Below, one piece after another: positions 25,279 to 33,563 of a stretch of 48,555 nt of DNA (positions are counted from its first letter, which is position 1; each line of letters begins with the position of its first letter). A model generated the notes under the pieces. That model was not told the origin of the DNA. It made no database searches and saw nothing but the letters and a program-made list of their open reading frames with translations. A program made the position numbers and the translations under genes. This DNA comes from Sphingobacterium sp. UBA5670 (GTDB lineage Bacteria > Bacteroidota > Bacteroidia > Sphingobacteriales > Sphingobacteriaceae), in the NCBI RefSeq assembly GCF_002420705.1, contig NZ_DIIM01000016.1:1-48555 (forward strand), read 5' to 3'.

Positions 25279-25639
25279 GTATGCTGTGGTACGTTTAATA
25301 CCACGAGTGGAGCGAGAGGAATTTATCAATGTAGGTGTAGCTCTTTACTGTCGTAAGCATCGTTTTGCGAAGATGGTTTATCTGGTCAATGAACAAAAGG
25401 TCCGATCGCTTTGTCCGGATATAGAATTGGAATTGATTGAGAATCATCTTTCTTCCTTCCAGCGAATCTGCCATGGGGAAAAGGATGCCGGCAAACTTGC
25501 GGCACTGGATATGACCGAACGATTCCGTTGGCTGACAGCCAAGCGGAGTACCCTGATTCAATGTTCGGCATCGCATCCCGGATTGTGTGAGGACCCCGAA
25601 GCGACATTGAAAGAGCTGTTTGAACGATTGGTCCTTTAA
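25256..25639 (+). CDS. DUF3037 domain protein
   Basis: 127 residues. The opening YEYAVVRLIPRVEREEFINVGVALYCRKHRF is the DUF3037 hallmark, with a strand-turn-strand around EFINVGV. A Cys-containing region follows (SLCPDIELELIENHLSSFQRICHGE) and a C-terminal helix ending LKELFERLVL. Its ATG lies 23 nt inside the end of the HipA-like kinase gene and is in a different frame. The family has no known activity; being fused or overlapping with HipA-like kinases suggests a partner or antitoxin-like role, which is inference. No signal peptide. Confidence 0.85.
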   Translation: MPEKTVYEYAVVRLIPRVEREEFINVGVALYCRKHRFAKMVYLVNEQKVRSLCPDIELELIENHLSSFQRICHGEKDAGKLAALDMTERFRWLTAKRSTLIQCSASHPGLCEDPEATLKELFERLVL

Positions 25640-25733
25640 GCTGAAAGAATTGCGCCTTTTATTAAGGGGCAATAAATGATGGTCAATGGACTCAAGATTT
25701 AATAATAAGGCTTAATCTATCAATATTGTATAG

Positions 25734-25741
25734 TATATTTG
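25734..25741 (+). promoter_or_regulatory. Putative promoter -7 element of epsC-cysM
   Basis: TATATTTG, perfect TAnnTTTG, about 20 nt before the epsC ATG at 25761. Confidence 0.6.
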
Positions 25742-25760
25742 TTTTAATAAACTAGTGAAG

Positions 25761-26570
25761 ATGCATGATTTTTATCAACATATCTATGAACAGCAATTGG
25801 CTGTCCTAGAAATGCCTTCTAATAAGAAGATCTGTGGATGGGCTATCCGAATTGTGGATGTACTCTTCCCGGAACGAAATTCTGGCGAGATGAAATCGGT
25901 CGATGATGTAAAGCTCGCTTTTGAACAATTTGAATTGGAGTTGGAGCAGCTCTTGAGTAAATCCAAGGCATGTCAAAGCTGCAATCATTCGGAGGTAGCA
26001 CACCGGTTTTTTGAACGGATTCCGCAGCTTTATGAATTGATGTGCTGGGATGCGGACGCGTTAATGGAAGGAGACCCTGCCGCACAGAATAAGAGAGAAG
26101 TCGTACGCACCTACCCGGGATTCTTTGCGATCTGTATCTTTCGTATGGCCAATGAATTACATCGGTTGGGTGTACCTTTGATACCCCGTATATTGACAGA
26201 ACATGCGCATTCCAAAACAGGGATTGATATCCATCCCGGAGCAACGATAGGTCATCATTTACATATTGACCATGGAACTGGGCTGGTGATCGGCGAAACC
26301 TGTACCATCGGTAACTATGTGAAGCTTTATCAGGGTGTAACCTTAGGAGCGTTGAGTGTGGATAAGGTTTTTTCCAATGTAAAACGCCATCCCACGATAG
26401 GTGACCATGTGATCATCTATTCTGGAGCCACAATCCTCGGTGGTGAAACACACATCGGCCATCATTCAGTTATCGGCGGGAATGTGTGGTTGACTAGTTC
26501 TGTAGAGCCTTATACTACCGTGTATCACCAGGCTTCATCAAAATTTATAGACTCAAAACCAATAATATAG
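25761..26570 (+). CDS. epsC: Serine O-acetyltransferase, EpsC type
   Basis: 269 residues from the ATG at 25761 (GTG at 25755 is also in frame). It makes O-acetylserine from serine and acetyl-CoA, the first step of cysteine synthesis. The C-terminal left-handed beta helix has hexapeptide rungs (about 155-262): GIDIHPGATIGHHLHIDHGTG with the catalytic-type His and Asp, VIGETCTIGNYVKLYQGVTLG and PTIGDHVIIYSGATILGG. An N-terminal helical domain of ~140 residues is present. Cysteine synthase gene cysM begins 6 nt after its stop, forming a biosynthetic operon. Confidence 0.93.
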   Translation: MHDFYQHIYEQQLAVLEMPSNKKICGWAIRIVDVLFPERNSGEMKSVDDVKLAFEQFELELEQLLSKSKACQSCNHSEVAHRFFERIPQLYELMCWDADALMEGDPAAQNKREVVRTYPGFFAICIFRMANELHRLGVPLIPRILTEHAHSKTGIDIHPGATIGHHLHIDHGTGLVIGETCTIGNYVKLYQGVTLGALSVDKVFSNVKRHPTIGDHVIIYSGATILGGETHIGHHSVIGGNVWLTSSVEPYTTVYHQASSKFIDSKPII

Positions 26571-26575
26571 ATACC

Positions 26576-27448
26576 ATGGGAAATATCATAGATACCATAG
26601 GAAATACTCCCTTAGTAGAGATTACACAATTTCATACAAATCCCAAAGTGCGGATCTTTGCGAAAATGGAAGGGAATAATCCTGCTGGTTCAGTTAAAGA
26701 TCGTGCGGCGTTAAATATGATCCGTTCGGCAATGGAGCGGGGCGATATTACAAAAGATAGCAAATTGATTGAGGCAACGAGTGGCAATACAGGAATCGCA
26801 TTGGCAATGATTGCAGGTATATATGGACTTAACCTCGAGCTTGTGATGCCAGCCTCTTCAACGCGGGAGCGAACGCTTACGATGGAGGCTTACGGGGCGA
26901 AAGTTACTTTATTGGAATCCATGGAAATATGTCGCGATTATGCAGAAGAAAAAGCCGAAAAAGAAGGCTATTTTATATTGAATCAATTTGCAAATCCAGA
27001 TAATTACGAAGCGCATATCAAAACAACGGGACCTGAAATCTGGCGCGATACCGAAGGCAAAATTACGCATTTCGTCAGTGCTATGGGGACTACTGGAACA
27101 ATTATGGGAAACTCCATCTATCTGAAAGAAAAAAATGCAGCCATTCAGATCGTAGGCTGCCAGCCCACACCTGAATCCTCCATACCAGGCATACGGCGTT
27201 GGCCCGAAGCCTATCTGCCTAAAATTTTTGATCCAAGCAGGGTCGATCGCGTCATTGATATATCCCAGCAGGAGGCTACAGCGCTTGCTCGCGAGCTCGT
27301 TAAGCGTGAAGGCGTTTTTGCAGGAATGAGTACCGGCGGAGCTTTTGCCGGAGCACTAAAAATTGCAAATGAAATCGAAGAAGGTCTTATTGTCTTTATC
27401 GCCTGTGACCGCGGGGATCGCTATTTGAGTTCAGATCTTTTTGGCTAA
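26576..27448 (+). CDS. cysM: Cysteine synthase B
   Basis: 290 residues, the size of CysM. It is a PLP-dependent fold-II enzyme that replaces the acetyl group of O-acetylserine with sulfide or thiosulfate. The PLP Lys41 lies in NPAGSVKDRAA (35-45), the phosphate-binding TSGNTGIALA follows (about 69-78), and the PLP-interacting loop is SAMGTTGT (about 168-175). The CysM-type ending CDRGDRYLSSDLF (277-289) separates it from CysK. It sits 5 nt after epsC, so both steps of cysteine synthesis are encoded together. A long hairpin terminator follows. Confidence 0.95.
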   Translation: MGNIIDTIGNTPLVEITQFHTNPKVRIFAKMEGNNPAGSVKDRAALNMIRSAMERGDITKDSKLIEATSGNTGIALAMIAGIYGLNLELVMPASSTRERTLTMEAYGAKVTLLESMEICRDYAEEKAEKEGYFILNQFANPDNYEAHIKTTGPEIWRDTEGKITHFVSAMGTTGTIMGNSIYLKEKNAAIQIVGCQPTPESSIPGIRRWPEAYLPKIFDPSRVDRVIDISQQEATALARELVKREGVFAGMSTGGAFAGALKIANEIEEGLIVFIACDRGDRYLSSDLFG

Positions 27449-27468
27449 GAACCAATACGAACAATACC

Positions 27469-27519
27469 AAGCCCACTATGGATCTTTGCTTACTTAAAGC
27501 GATCTATAGTGGGCTTTTT
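27469..27519. terminator. Bidirectional terminator after cysM
   Basis: AAGCCCACTAT pairs with ATAGTGGGCTT, continued by GATC and GCTT/AAGC pairings inside, followed by a T-run. Confidence 0.88.
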
Positions 27520-27523
27520 GCCG

Positions 27524-27883
27524 CTAGCTATCAGCGCCAAATGTGAGTAGATTGCTGTCGGGATCCAAAATCGAAAACTCACGCTGCCCCCATGGCTTAG
27601 TTTCAAGTTGGCCATTGGGATGGATGGCAACGCTATTTTCTTGAAATGATTGATATAAACGATCAATATCGTCTGTACGGATATAGACCATACCATAATT
27701 TTCTTCGGGTGGAAGTTCTTGGAATTCAAAAAAATGAATTTCAATATGGTCTTTTTTTAGCATCAGGTAACCTTCGTACTCGACTGTTCCACATAATGAA
27801 AATCCAAGTTTATGTAGATAAAAATCTTTTGTGATGGTTTTGTTGCGCATGGGCAGTTTGGGATGAATGGCTGTCAGTGTCAT
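27524..27883 (-). CDS. VOC family (glyoxalase/bleomycin resistance-like) protein
   Basis: 119 residues with one pair of beta-alpha-beta modules. Metal-type positions are HPKLPMRN at the start, IEIHFFEF in the middle and REFSILDPDSNLLTFG at the end. The C-terminal DPDGN-type motif (DPDSN) is the commonest VOC signature. Family members act as dioxygenases, glyoxalases or antibiotic binders (bleomycin-like); the particular role cannot be chosen. It is convergent with the epsC-cysM operon and monocistronic. Confidence 0.85.
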   Translation of the reverse strand: MTLTAIHPKLPMRNKTITKDFYLHKLGFSLCGTVEYEGYLMLKKDHIEIHFFEFQELPPEENYGMVYIRTDDIDRLYQSFQENSVAIHPNGQLETKPWGQREFSILDPDSNLLTFGADS

Positions 27884-28121
27884 CTGTATATAATTAATAA
27901 GTCGAGTTTAATCCATATGAATAACCTAGTTGAAATATAATCATTTATCGTAATACTTTAATCTCGTTTCTGTTAGGTTTGCTCGTTTTATGCCTGATTT
28001 TTTTGAGTTTCTTGACCTGTAATTTTTTATTAATAACATTTGGTTATGACTTATTTGTAATTGTGTCTTTTAAAATAATTAAGAGTTATTCAATTTTGTG
28101 CCAAATCAAGGTATCATTGTC

Positions 28122-29096
28122 ATGGACAAAAAAATAAATACAGCAATTCGTTACCGACAATTGCTCAATCGCAAAGTATCCGTTCGGGAAATCATTTTTA
28201 TCGTCTTATTCATCTTGTGTTTGACACCATTCATTTCAGCACCGCTGGCTTTACTCCTAGGTATCATCGTTGCACAATGGATCGGCCACCCCTTTTTGGC
28301 AATCAATCACAGGGCTACACAGATTTTATTGCAGATCTCTGTCGTTGGACTTGGATTCGGGATAAATATCGACTCGGCTATTCAGACTGGGAAGCAGGGA
28401 TTTATGTTGACCGTTATTTCCATCATCGGAACATTGTCATTGGGGTATCTCCTGGGGAAGCTGCTTAAGTTGGAAAAGGTGACTGCTTATTTGATTTCCG
28501 TTGGTACAGCAATTTGTGGCGGAAGCGCTATTGCCGCGGTGTCACCGACCATAAAAGCCAATGAGAAACAGGTCAGTGTGGCCTTAGGAACGATTTTTTT
28601 ACTCAATGCCGTCGCTTTATTTGTCTTTCCGGTCATCGGTCATTTGCTTGAACTCACACAGACACAGTTTGGTCTATGGTGCGCGGTCGCTATTCAGGAC
28701 ACAAGTTCAGTAGTTGGCGCGGCGAGTAAATATGGCAATGAGGCACTGCAGGTCGCGACGACAGTGAAATTAACAAGAGCCCTGTGGATTATTCCAATCG
28801 CATTTTTAAGTGCATTAGCTTTCAAAACCAAGGGAGCAAAAATTAAAATACCTTATTTTATCGGGCTATTTGTGCTGGCCGTTATCTTAATGAGTTATAT
28901 CCCTTTTTTTCAACATATCGGAAGCTATGTTGTCCATATTTCCAAAATGGAGCTCACCTTAACGTTGTTTTTAATTGGAGCAAGTTTGTCTAGGGAAGTC
29001 CTGTTGTCAGTAGGCTTTAAGGCTATATTACAGGGCGTAATATTGTGGCTAGGCCTATCAATACCAGTGCTTGTCTATATCTATTTTTGTCTCTAG
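28122..29096 (+). CDS. YeiH family putative sulfate exporter
   Basis: 324 residues from the ATG at 28122; a GTG at 28098 would add eight residues and is possible. Around ten hydrophobic segments span the protein, with the family features AINHRATQILLQISVVGLGFGINI and ISVGTAICGGSAIAAVSPTIKA (Gly-rich re-entrant-like segment), and the later VAIQDTSSVVGAAS. This is the Cons_hypoth698/YeiH family of inner-membrane proteins, annotated as sulfate or sulfonate exporters but poorly tested. It ends with a 4-nt overlap tail-to-tail with the GNAT gene on the other strand. Location near cysteine genes may be relevant, but is not proof. Confidence 0.85.
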   Translation: MDKKINTAIRYRQLLNRKVSVREIIFIVLFILCLTPFISAPLALLLGIIVAQWIGHPFLAINHRATQILLQISVVGLGFGINIDSAIQTGKQGFMLTVISIIGTLSLGYLLGKLLKLEKVTAYLISVGTAICGGSAIAAVSPTIKANEKQVSVALGTIFLLNAVALFVFPVIGHLLELTQTQFGLWCAVAIQDTSSVVGAASKYGNEALQVATTVKLTRALWIIPIAFLSALAFKTKGAKIKIPYFIGLFVLAVILMSYIPFFQHIGSYVVHISKMELTLTLFLIGASLSREVLLSVGFKAILQGVILWLGLSIPVLVYIYFCL

Positions 29097-29557
29097 GAAT
29101 CTAAAGTATATCGCAGCATAATCATATCTTTCAATAATGTGCCGTTTTCATAAATAGGCAGCTCATAATTTTCGATGAAAAAATCTTTACGGATAGCGTA
29201 TTTAACAAAGCCATTTCGTTCATAAAAACGGATTTGGGCCAATCCGCAATCTGCAGTGCCAACAATTAGGTTAGGATATTGCTGGTAGTTCGTTTTGATA
29301 AACTCAAGTAACTGACTTCCCAACCCCATGGATTGAAAGTCTGGCGATACAGCGATATTTTTAATTTCCAAGGTTTCAGAATCGACTGGATATAAACAGA
29401 AAACAGCGATCGGCTTTGCTGTTTCAAATACAACATAAACTAGAGAGTCATAGAGGTATTTGTCGATCGCAGCAACTGTTTCATCTGCTAAAAGCAACAA
29501 ATCATAAGGGTAATCCTTATGATTTGTGATAAGTTTTATTTGAAAGCTATCGCGCAT
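29093..29557 (-). CDS. GNAT family N-acetyltransferase
   Basis: 154 residues. The acetyl-CoA-binding core is LEIKNIAVSPDFQSMGLGSQLLEFIK (about 63-88), with the Q/RxxGxG-type loop QSMGLGS. A C-terminal FYERNGFVKYAIRKDFF (about 111-127) gives the final strand. The acceptor is unknown. The gene follows the MaoC gene on the same strand by 41 nt and overlaps YeiH by 4 nt at its end. Confidence 0.9.
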   Translation of the reverse strand: MRDSFQIKLITNHKDYPYDLLLLADETVAAIDKYLYDSLVYVVFETAKPIAVFCLYPVDSETLEIKNIAVSPDFQSMGLGSQLLEFIKTNYQQYPNLIVGTADCGLAQIRFYERNGFVKYAIRKDFFIENYELPIYENGTLLKDMIMLRYTLDS

Positions 29558-29598
29558 TTATAAAGATTTCGCTAACTGCCTTGCGTCTAAAGCCTGAA

Positions 29599-30057
29599 TT
29601 AATTAAAATGATATAAGAAGATAACATCACCCACGTAAGCCGGTTTTGCACTGTCTTTGATTTTCAATGTAGCTTCAATGGTAACTTTAATAACCCCTCT
29701 CAAATTGACGACCGATTTTACTTGCGTATGTAGCTGTACAGCATTGTCAACCAAAACGGGTTGTGCAAAACGCAAATTCTCAATCCCATAGTTGATCTCC
29801 ATTTTAACATTCCGTACTTCAGCAATCTGTTTCCATAAATAAGGAATGAGTGACAAAGTCAGATAGCCATGGGCAATAGTCGATTTAAAAGGACTTTCAG
29901 TTTTTGCTTTTTCGCTATCCAAATGAATCCATTGATGATCAAGGGTTGCATCCGCAAATTGATTAATTTGTTTTTGATCAATAACATGCCATTGGGATTC
30001 GCCTAATGATTTTCCTTCAAAGGCTTTGTACTCTTCATAATTGTTAATTATTGTCAT
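29599..30057 (-). CDS. MaoC family hot-dog dehydratase
   Basis: 152 residues, a single hot-dog domain. The hydratase motif is FADATLDHQWIHLDSEKA (34-51) followed by STIAHGYLTLSLIPYL (about 59-74), containing the Asp40 and His45 catalytic-type pair. Family members hydrate enoyl-CoA in fatty acid or PHA metabolism, often as R-specific hydratases. Start ATG at 30057 follows TATGTGATCTC without a clear ribosome binding site. It may be cotranscribed with the downstream GNAT gene. Confidence 0.9.
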   Translation of the reverse strand: MTIINNYEEYKAFEGKSLGESQWHVIDQKQINQFADATLDHQWIHLDSEKAKTESPFKSTIAHGYLTLSLIPYLWKQIAEVRNVKMEINYGIENLRFAQPVLVDNAVQLHTQVKSVVNLRGVIKVTIEATLKIKDSAKPAYVGDVIFLYHFN

Positions 30058-30297
30058 ATGTGATCTCTTTATCGCGTTTTGTTGGTATCGATCCCCTAAT
30101 TTACCAAGAGGAGATATGAATTAGTGGCTAAATATAGCTATAGTTTTAGGAATCCTATGCATTTCCTTTATTCAAATGATCATCAAATCAAATATCCACG
30201 AGTTTGGTACACCGACATTGATGAAGATAAACTGGATATTCCATGCAGTCTTTAAAGAACAAATTATTTACATAGGGCCGGCAAAGCTTGTTTATCC

Positions 30298-30738
30298 TCA
30301 ATGCGACTGCATTGTCTGCGTATTACCATAGGTATTTTCAACGTAGGATCTGAAATTTTCAAGTATGGCCTGCCATCCATTGCGTTGCATATCAATAGGG
30401 TTTTCCGATTCTGCATCGAAAATTACAGTGACATCCGTGGCGGACTTTTTTTCATGAAAGCTGACTTCAACATGACGGCCATCCGGCATGACATAGGCTA
30501 TTTTTTTAAAGGGATCCAATGCGGTATAGGTACCTTCAAAATCAAAACCCATAGATCCGTCTTTTGCCTCCATACGGTTTTTAAACTTTCCGCCGATGCG
30601 TAAATCATTGACTGAGCTCGTGCAGTGCCAATCATCTGAAGCATGGTTCCATTGTATAATATCCTCCGCTGAGTTATATGCATTCCAGATTGTTTCTACG
30701 CGTACGTTAATATGGGTTTCAATCTTTATCTGTTCCAT
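30298..30738 (-). CDS. SRPBCC/AHSA1 family protein
   Basis: 146 residues. The START/Bet v1-like fold with the Aha1-type pattern is clear: ETHINVRVETIWNAYNSAEDIIQWNHASDDWHC (about 6-38), MEAKDGSMGFDFEGTYTALDPFKKIAYVMPDG, and GWQAILENFRSYVEN at the C-terminal helix. Function is unknown; the AHSA1 name does not imply Hsp90 binding here. It is a single gene. Confidence 0.88.
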   Translation of the reverse strand: MEQIKIETHINVRVETIWNAYNSAEDIIQWNHASDDWHCTSSVNDLRIGGKFKNRMEAKDGSMGFDFEGTYTALDPFKKIAYVMPDGRHVEVSFHEKKSATDVTVIFDAESENPIDMQRNGWQAILENFRSYVENTYGNTQTMQSH

Positions 30739-30917
30739 ATAATGTTAATAATGTTCTCTAAGTAATAACAGGAAAATTTGTGTTTTGTTATATCTGTTGT
30801 CAGATAAATAACAAGATATTATAAAAAGTGTAAAGCTGAAACTTATTTTAACCTAACCAAATGGTTTTAATAGAGTTTTGTTAACTTTATGCTATCTAAT
30901 ACTTAAACATGATATAT

Positions 30918-31724
30918 ATGTCCTCCAAATTGCTTGTTATCTTCTTTTTTCTATTTTCTCCAGGTTTGATTTTTGCGCAGCAGTATAAAACCACAACTGA
31001 TGTTGCTTATTGCAAACCAGACGAGCCAGATTCTTATAAGAAAGAACGTTGTAAATTGGATATCTATATCCCGACTGATCGTAAAAATTTTGCTACCATT
31101 GTCTGGTTTCATGGCGGCGGTCTAGAGGGAGGAAACAAATTTATTCCCCTTGAACTTAAAGAGAAAGGTGTGGCGGTAGTGGCCGTCAATTATAGACTGA
31201 GCCCAAAAGTCAAAGCACCCGGTTATATCGAAGATGCTGCAGAAGCCGTCGCTTGGACCTTTGAGCACATCGCCAGCTATGGTGGTGATCCTTCAAAGAT
31301 TTATGTATCAGGTCATTCTGCAGGTGGGTATCTGGCTTTAATGGTTGGCTTGGATAAACATTATCTTCAAAAATTTGGTGTTGATGCAGACCGCATAAAA
31401 GGACTGGCTCCGATAAGTGGGCAGACCAATACGCATTATACGATTAAAAAAGAACGTGGACAATCCATGGTGATCCCGCAGATTGATCAGTTTGCACCGC
31501 TCTCATTTGCACGGAAAGATGCACCTCCGATTCTCCTGATCACTGGCGATCAACAATTGGAAATGGCTGCACGATTCGAAGAAAATGCGCATTTGGCAGC
31601 AATCTTAAAGCAGGTAGGGCATACCAAAACCTCGTTGTACCAGCTGCAGGGCTTCGATCATGGGGGCGTCTATGCTCCCGGCTGCCTACTGATGATGAAC
31701 TGGATCGGCAGGCTTGAAAAATAG
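30918..31724 (+). CDS. Secreted alpha/beta hydrolase (esterase/lipase-like)
   Basis: About 268 residues from ATG at 30918 (ATG at 30909 adds three codons). A signal peptide MSSKLLVIFFFLFSPGLIFAQ is present. The catalytic set is WFHGGG (oxyanion hole) in IVWFHGGGLEGG, the nucleophile Ser in VSGHSAGGYLALM, and the His in GFDHGGVYAPGC. HGGG and GHSAG place it among the HSL or carboxylesterase-like families. Substrate is unknown; export suggests periplasmic or surface hydrolysis. It lies upstream of the copper genes but does not share a short gap with them. Confidence 0.87.
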   Translation: MSSKLLVIFFFLFSPGLIFAQQYKTTTDVAYCKPDEPDSYKKERCKLDIYIPTDRKNFATIVWFHGGGLEGGNKFIPLELKEKGVAVVAVNYRLSPKVKAPGYIEDAAEAVAWTFEHIASYGGDPSKIYVSGHSAGGYLALMVGLDKHYLQKFGVDADRIKGLAPISGQTNTHYTIKKERGQSMVIPQIDQFAPLSFARKDAPPILLITGDQQLEMAARFEENAHLAAILKQVGHTKTSLYQLQGFDHGGVYAPGCLLMMNWIGRLEK

Positions 31725-31869
31725 TTTTGATGCTTTCAAAAGACAGAAGGAATTAAAGTGGACCAAAATATTATAAACAAAATAAAAAATATTACAATTG
31801 CCCATTCGAAAATTCTACCGACATTTACCTCCAAAGTATATACCTTTACTTTGCAAATTTTAATCTGTT

Positions 31870-32274
31870 ATGTGGGCGAAACGCAATATCGTTTTTATAA
31901 TCTGTGTGCTGGGGCTTTTTTTAGCACCAAATAGGTTATTTGCCTGCCATGAAACGTCAGAAAGGCCAAAACAGGAAGAAAAATCCTGTTGTCTGGATGA
32001 AAAACAAACGACAAAGGATGCTGAAAATGGAGATTGTTGTAAAGATGGAACAGCTGAGTCGACAAAATCAGATCGCCATGCAAACGACTGTGGTAAACAC
32101 TGCGGTGAAAAATCATGTCGTACATCTCCTCAATGCAATCCTATTGTTTCAGAAATCGAAGCACAGTCTATTTTACCCATGTATGCTGATGCTTTAAGTT
32201 CTTATGCGCGCTATAAACAACCTTATTGCGCAGATGCTTATTTTTCCATTTGGCAACCTCCTCAGATAGCTTAA
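31870..32274 (+). CDS. Small secreted Cys-rich protein in the copper cluster
   Basis: 134 residues with an N-terminal signal (MWAKRNIVFIICVLGLFLAPNRLFA). The mature region (about 26-130) holds ten Cys: ACHE, SCCLD, DCCKD, then CGKHCGEKSCRTSPQC, and a late YCAD. The charged Lys/Glu/Asp matrix and absence of a recognised domain suggest a metal- (perhaps copper-) binding or redox role. The family is not recognised. Support comes from position: it is followed by a DUF3347 protein and a multicopper oxidase. The start at 31870 is chosen because the signal peptide begins there. Confidence 0.6.
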   Translation: MWAKRNIVFIICVLGLFLAPNRLFACHETSERPKQEEKSCCLDEKQTTKDAENGDCCKDGTAESTKSDRHANDCGKHCGEKSCRTSPQCNPIVSEIEAQSILPMYADALSSYARYKQPYCADAYFSIWQPPQIA

Positions 32275-32345
32275 TAATCGACTGATAGCCCATGCTATGT
32301 CCTTTTGGGTAGATTGTTCTATCCAATACCAAGTTTATTTAGCTT

Positions 32346-32425
32346 ATGAAAACCCCTGTTGATCCATTGGATTAAAGACTCGAATGCAGTAAATCGCGGC
32401 AACTGGGGTTTTCGTCAGTATTTTT
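32346..32425 (+). terminator. Large hairpin between the Cys-rich and DUF3347 genes
   Basis: GAAAACCCCTGTTG (32348-32361) pairs with CAACTGGGGTTTTC (32400-32413), 13 of 14 positions, across a 38-nt loop; a T-run follows. Terminator or attenuator. Confidence 0.6.
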
Positions 32426-32447
32426 TATCTACAAACATATTATAATC

Positions 32448-33332
32448 ATGAAATTAATTCCATTATTTGGTTTAGTAATTCTAGCATTACTATCCAACGA
32501 AAATACCTATGCACAAATTAAAAATGCAAAGATAGCAACTGCAAAAATTCTTGGAAATACGACGGCTGCTAAAACGATAATTGAAAAAGAAGGCAGCACC
32601 AAGTCCGCTAAAGTCGACTGGAACCAGACCACCAAACTTGCGGTTATTACCTATGACTCTTCAAAGACAAGTGAGGATGAGGTTCTTAAACGTGTTGCCT
32701 TAGTGGGATTCGATAATGAAAAGTTCCTGGCTCCAAATGATGCTTATGCCCAATTGGCAAAAGCTGAACAATATGAAAGAGTGCTAAAGCCAGCATCAAA
32801 AAATCGAGCTGAACAACCGATCGATCATAATAACCATAGTCAGGGCGGGCAAATAGCAGATCATGTTTCAACTGCGGAGAAAGCAAAATTAGCAGATGAA
32901 AAGACCGCATTTGCGCAATTGGCAAATTCTTACTTTGCGCTAAAGGATGCTTTGGTGAAGACAGATGCAGTGGCGGCAGCAGCTCAAGCAGAGACATTTC
33001 AAACTGCAATCAAAACTGTCGATATGAATAAACTTAGCCACGATGAACATACCATATGGATGAAGGTTATGAGTAAGCTGGCAACCGACGCGACAGGTAT
33101 AAGTAAAAATAAAGATGTTGCTAAGCAACGGGTGGCTTTTGCTTCTCTTTCAAACGCTATGTATGAGTTGCTGAAGGTGAGTAAATTGGATGGACCTATT
33201 TATTATCAGCATTGCCCGATGTTTAATGAAGGCAAGGGTGCGCATTGGTTAAGTAAGGAGAATGCAGTGAAAAACCCATTCTTTGGTGCGCAAATGATTA
33301 GTTGTGGAAGTACAATAGAAACGTTAAACTAA
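32448..33332 (+). CDS. Secreted protein with degenerate HMA-like N-domain and DUF3347 C-domain
   Basis: 294 residues, signal peptide ending near TYAQ (23). Residues about 24-95 show a heavy-metal-associated ferredoxin-like order (KIATAKILGNTTAAKTIIEKEG, then KVDWNQTTKLAVITYD, later EVLKRVALVGFDNEKF). The position where Cys-x-x-Cys normally binds metal reads Thr-Thr-Ala-Ala, so it cannot bind metal that way. Residues about 145-294 are DUF3347, ending in the diagnostic YYQHCPMFNEGKGAHWLSKENAVKNPFFGAQMISCGS (about 252-289) with two Cys and His/Met. DUF3347 proteins accompany copper efflux in Bacteroidota. It is 231 nt upstream of the multicopper oxidase gene, suggesting the same pathway. Confidence 0.85.
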   Translation: MKLIPLFGLVILALLSNENTYAQIKNAKIATAKILGNTTAAKTIIEKEGSTKSAKVDWNQTTKLAVITYDSSKTSEDEVLKRVALVGFDNEKFLAPNDAYAQLAKAEQYERVLKPASKNRAEQPIDHNNHSQGGQIADHVSTAEKAKLADEKTAFAQLANSYFALKDALVKTDAVAAAAQAETFQTAIKTVDMNKLSHDEHTIWMKVMSKLATDATGISKNKDVAKQRVAFASLSNAMYELLKVSKLDGPIYYQHCPMFNEGKGAHWLSKENAVKNPFFGAQMISCGSTIETLN

Positions 33333-33563
33333 TCGCCCTCCTTATGGATTATTTTCACATTGGTTGGCTTGTACAACGGCATCTGTACGCTGTGTAGGAC
33401 TTCGCAGTGATGCAAAAGTCTGGGTAAACTATTTGATATTGATTTTGTTGATAAGTTTATCAGTTACACCATTGATCACGAGACACTAACGTGCGAGACT
33501 GATCTATCAGTATGGGGTAGGACCTATGAGTAACGGAATACGAAATCAAGTAAATGAATTAAG

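Noticed and set aside
30298..30738. Assignment as Hsp90 activator Aha1
   Set aside because: The family name AHSA1 covers many START-like proteins, and bacterial members of this size lack the Hsp90-binding N-domain.
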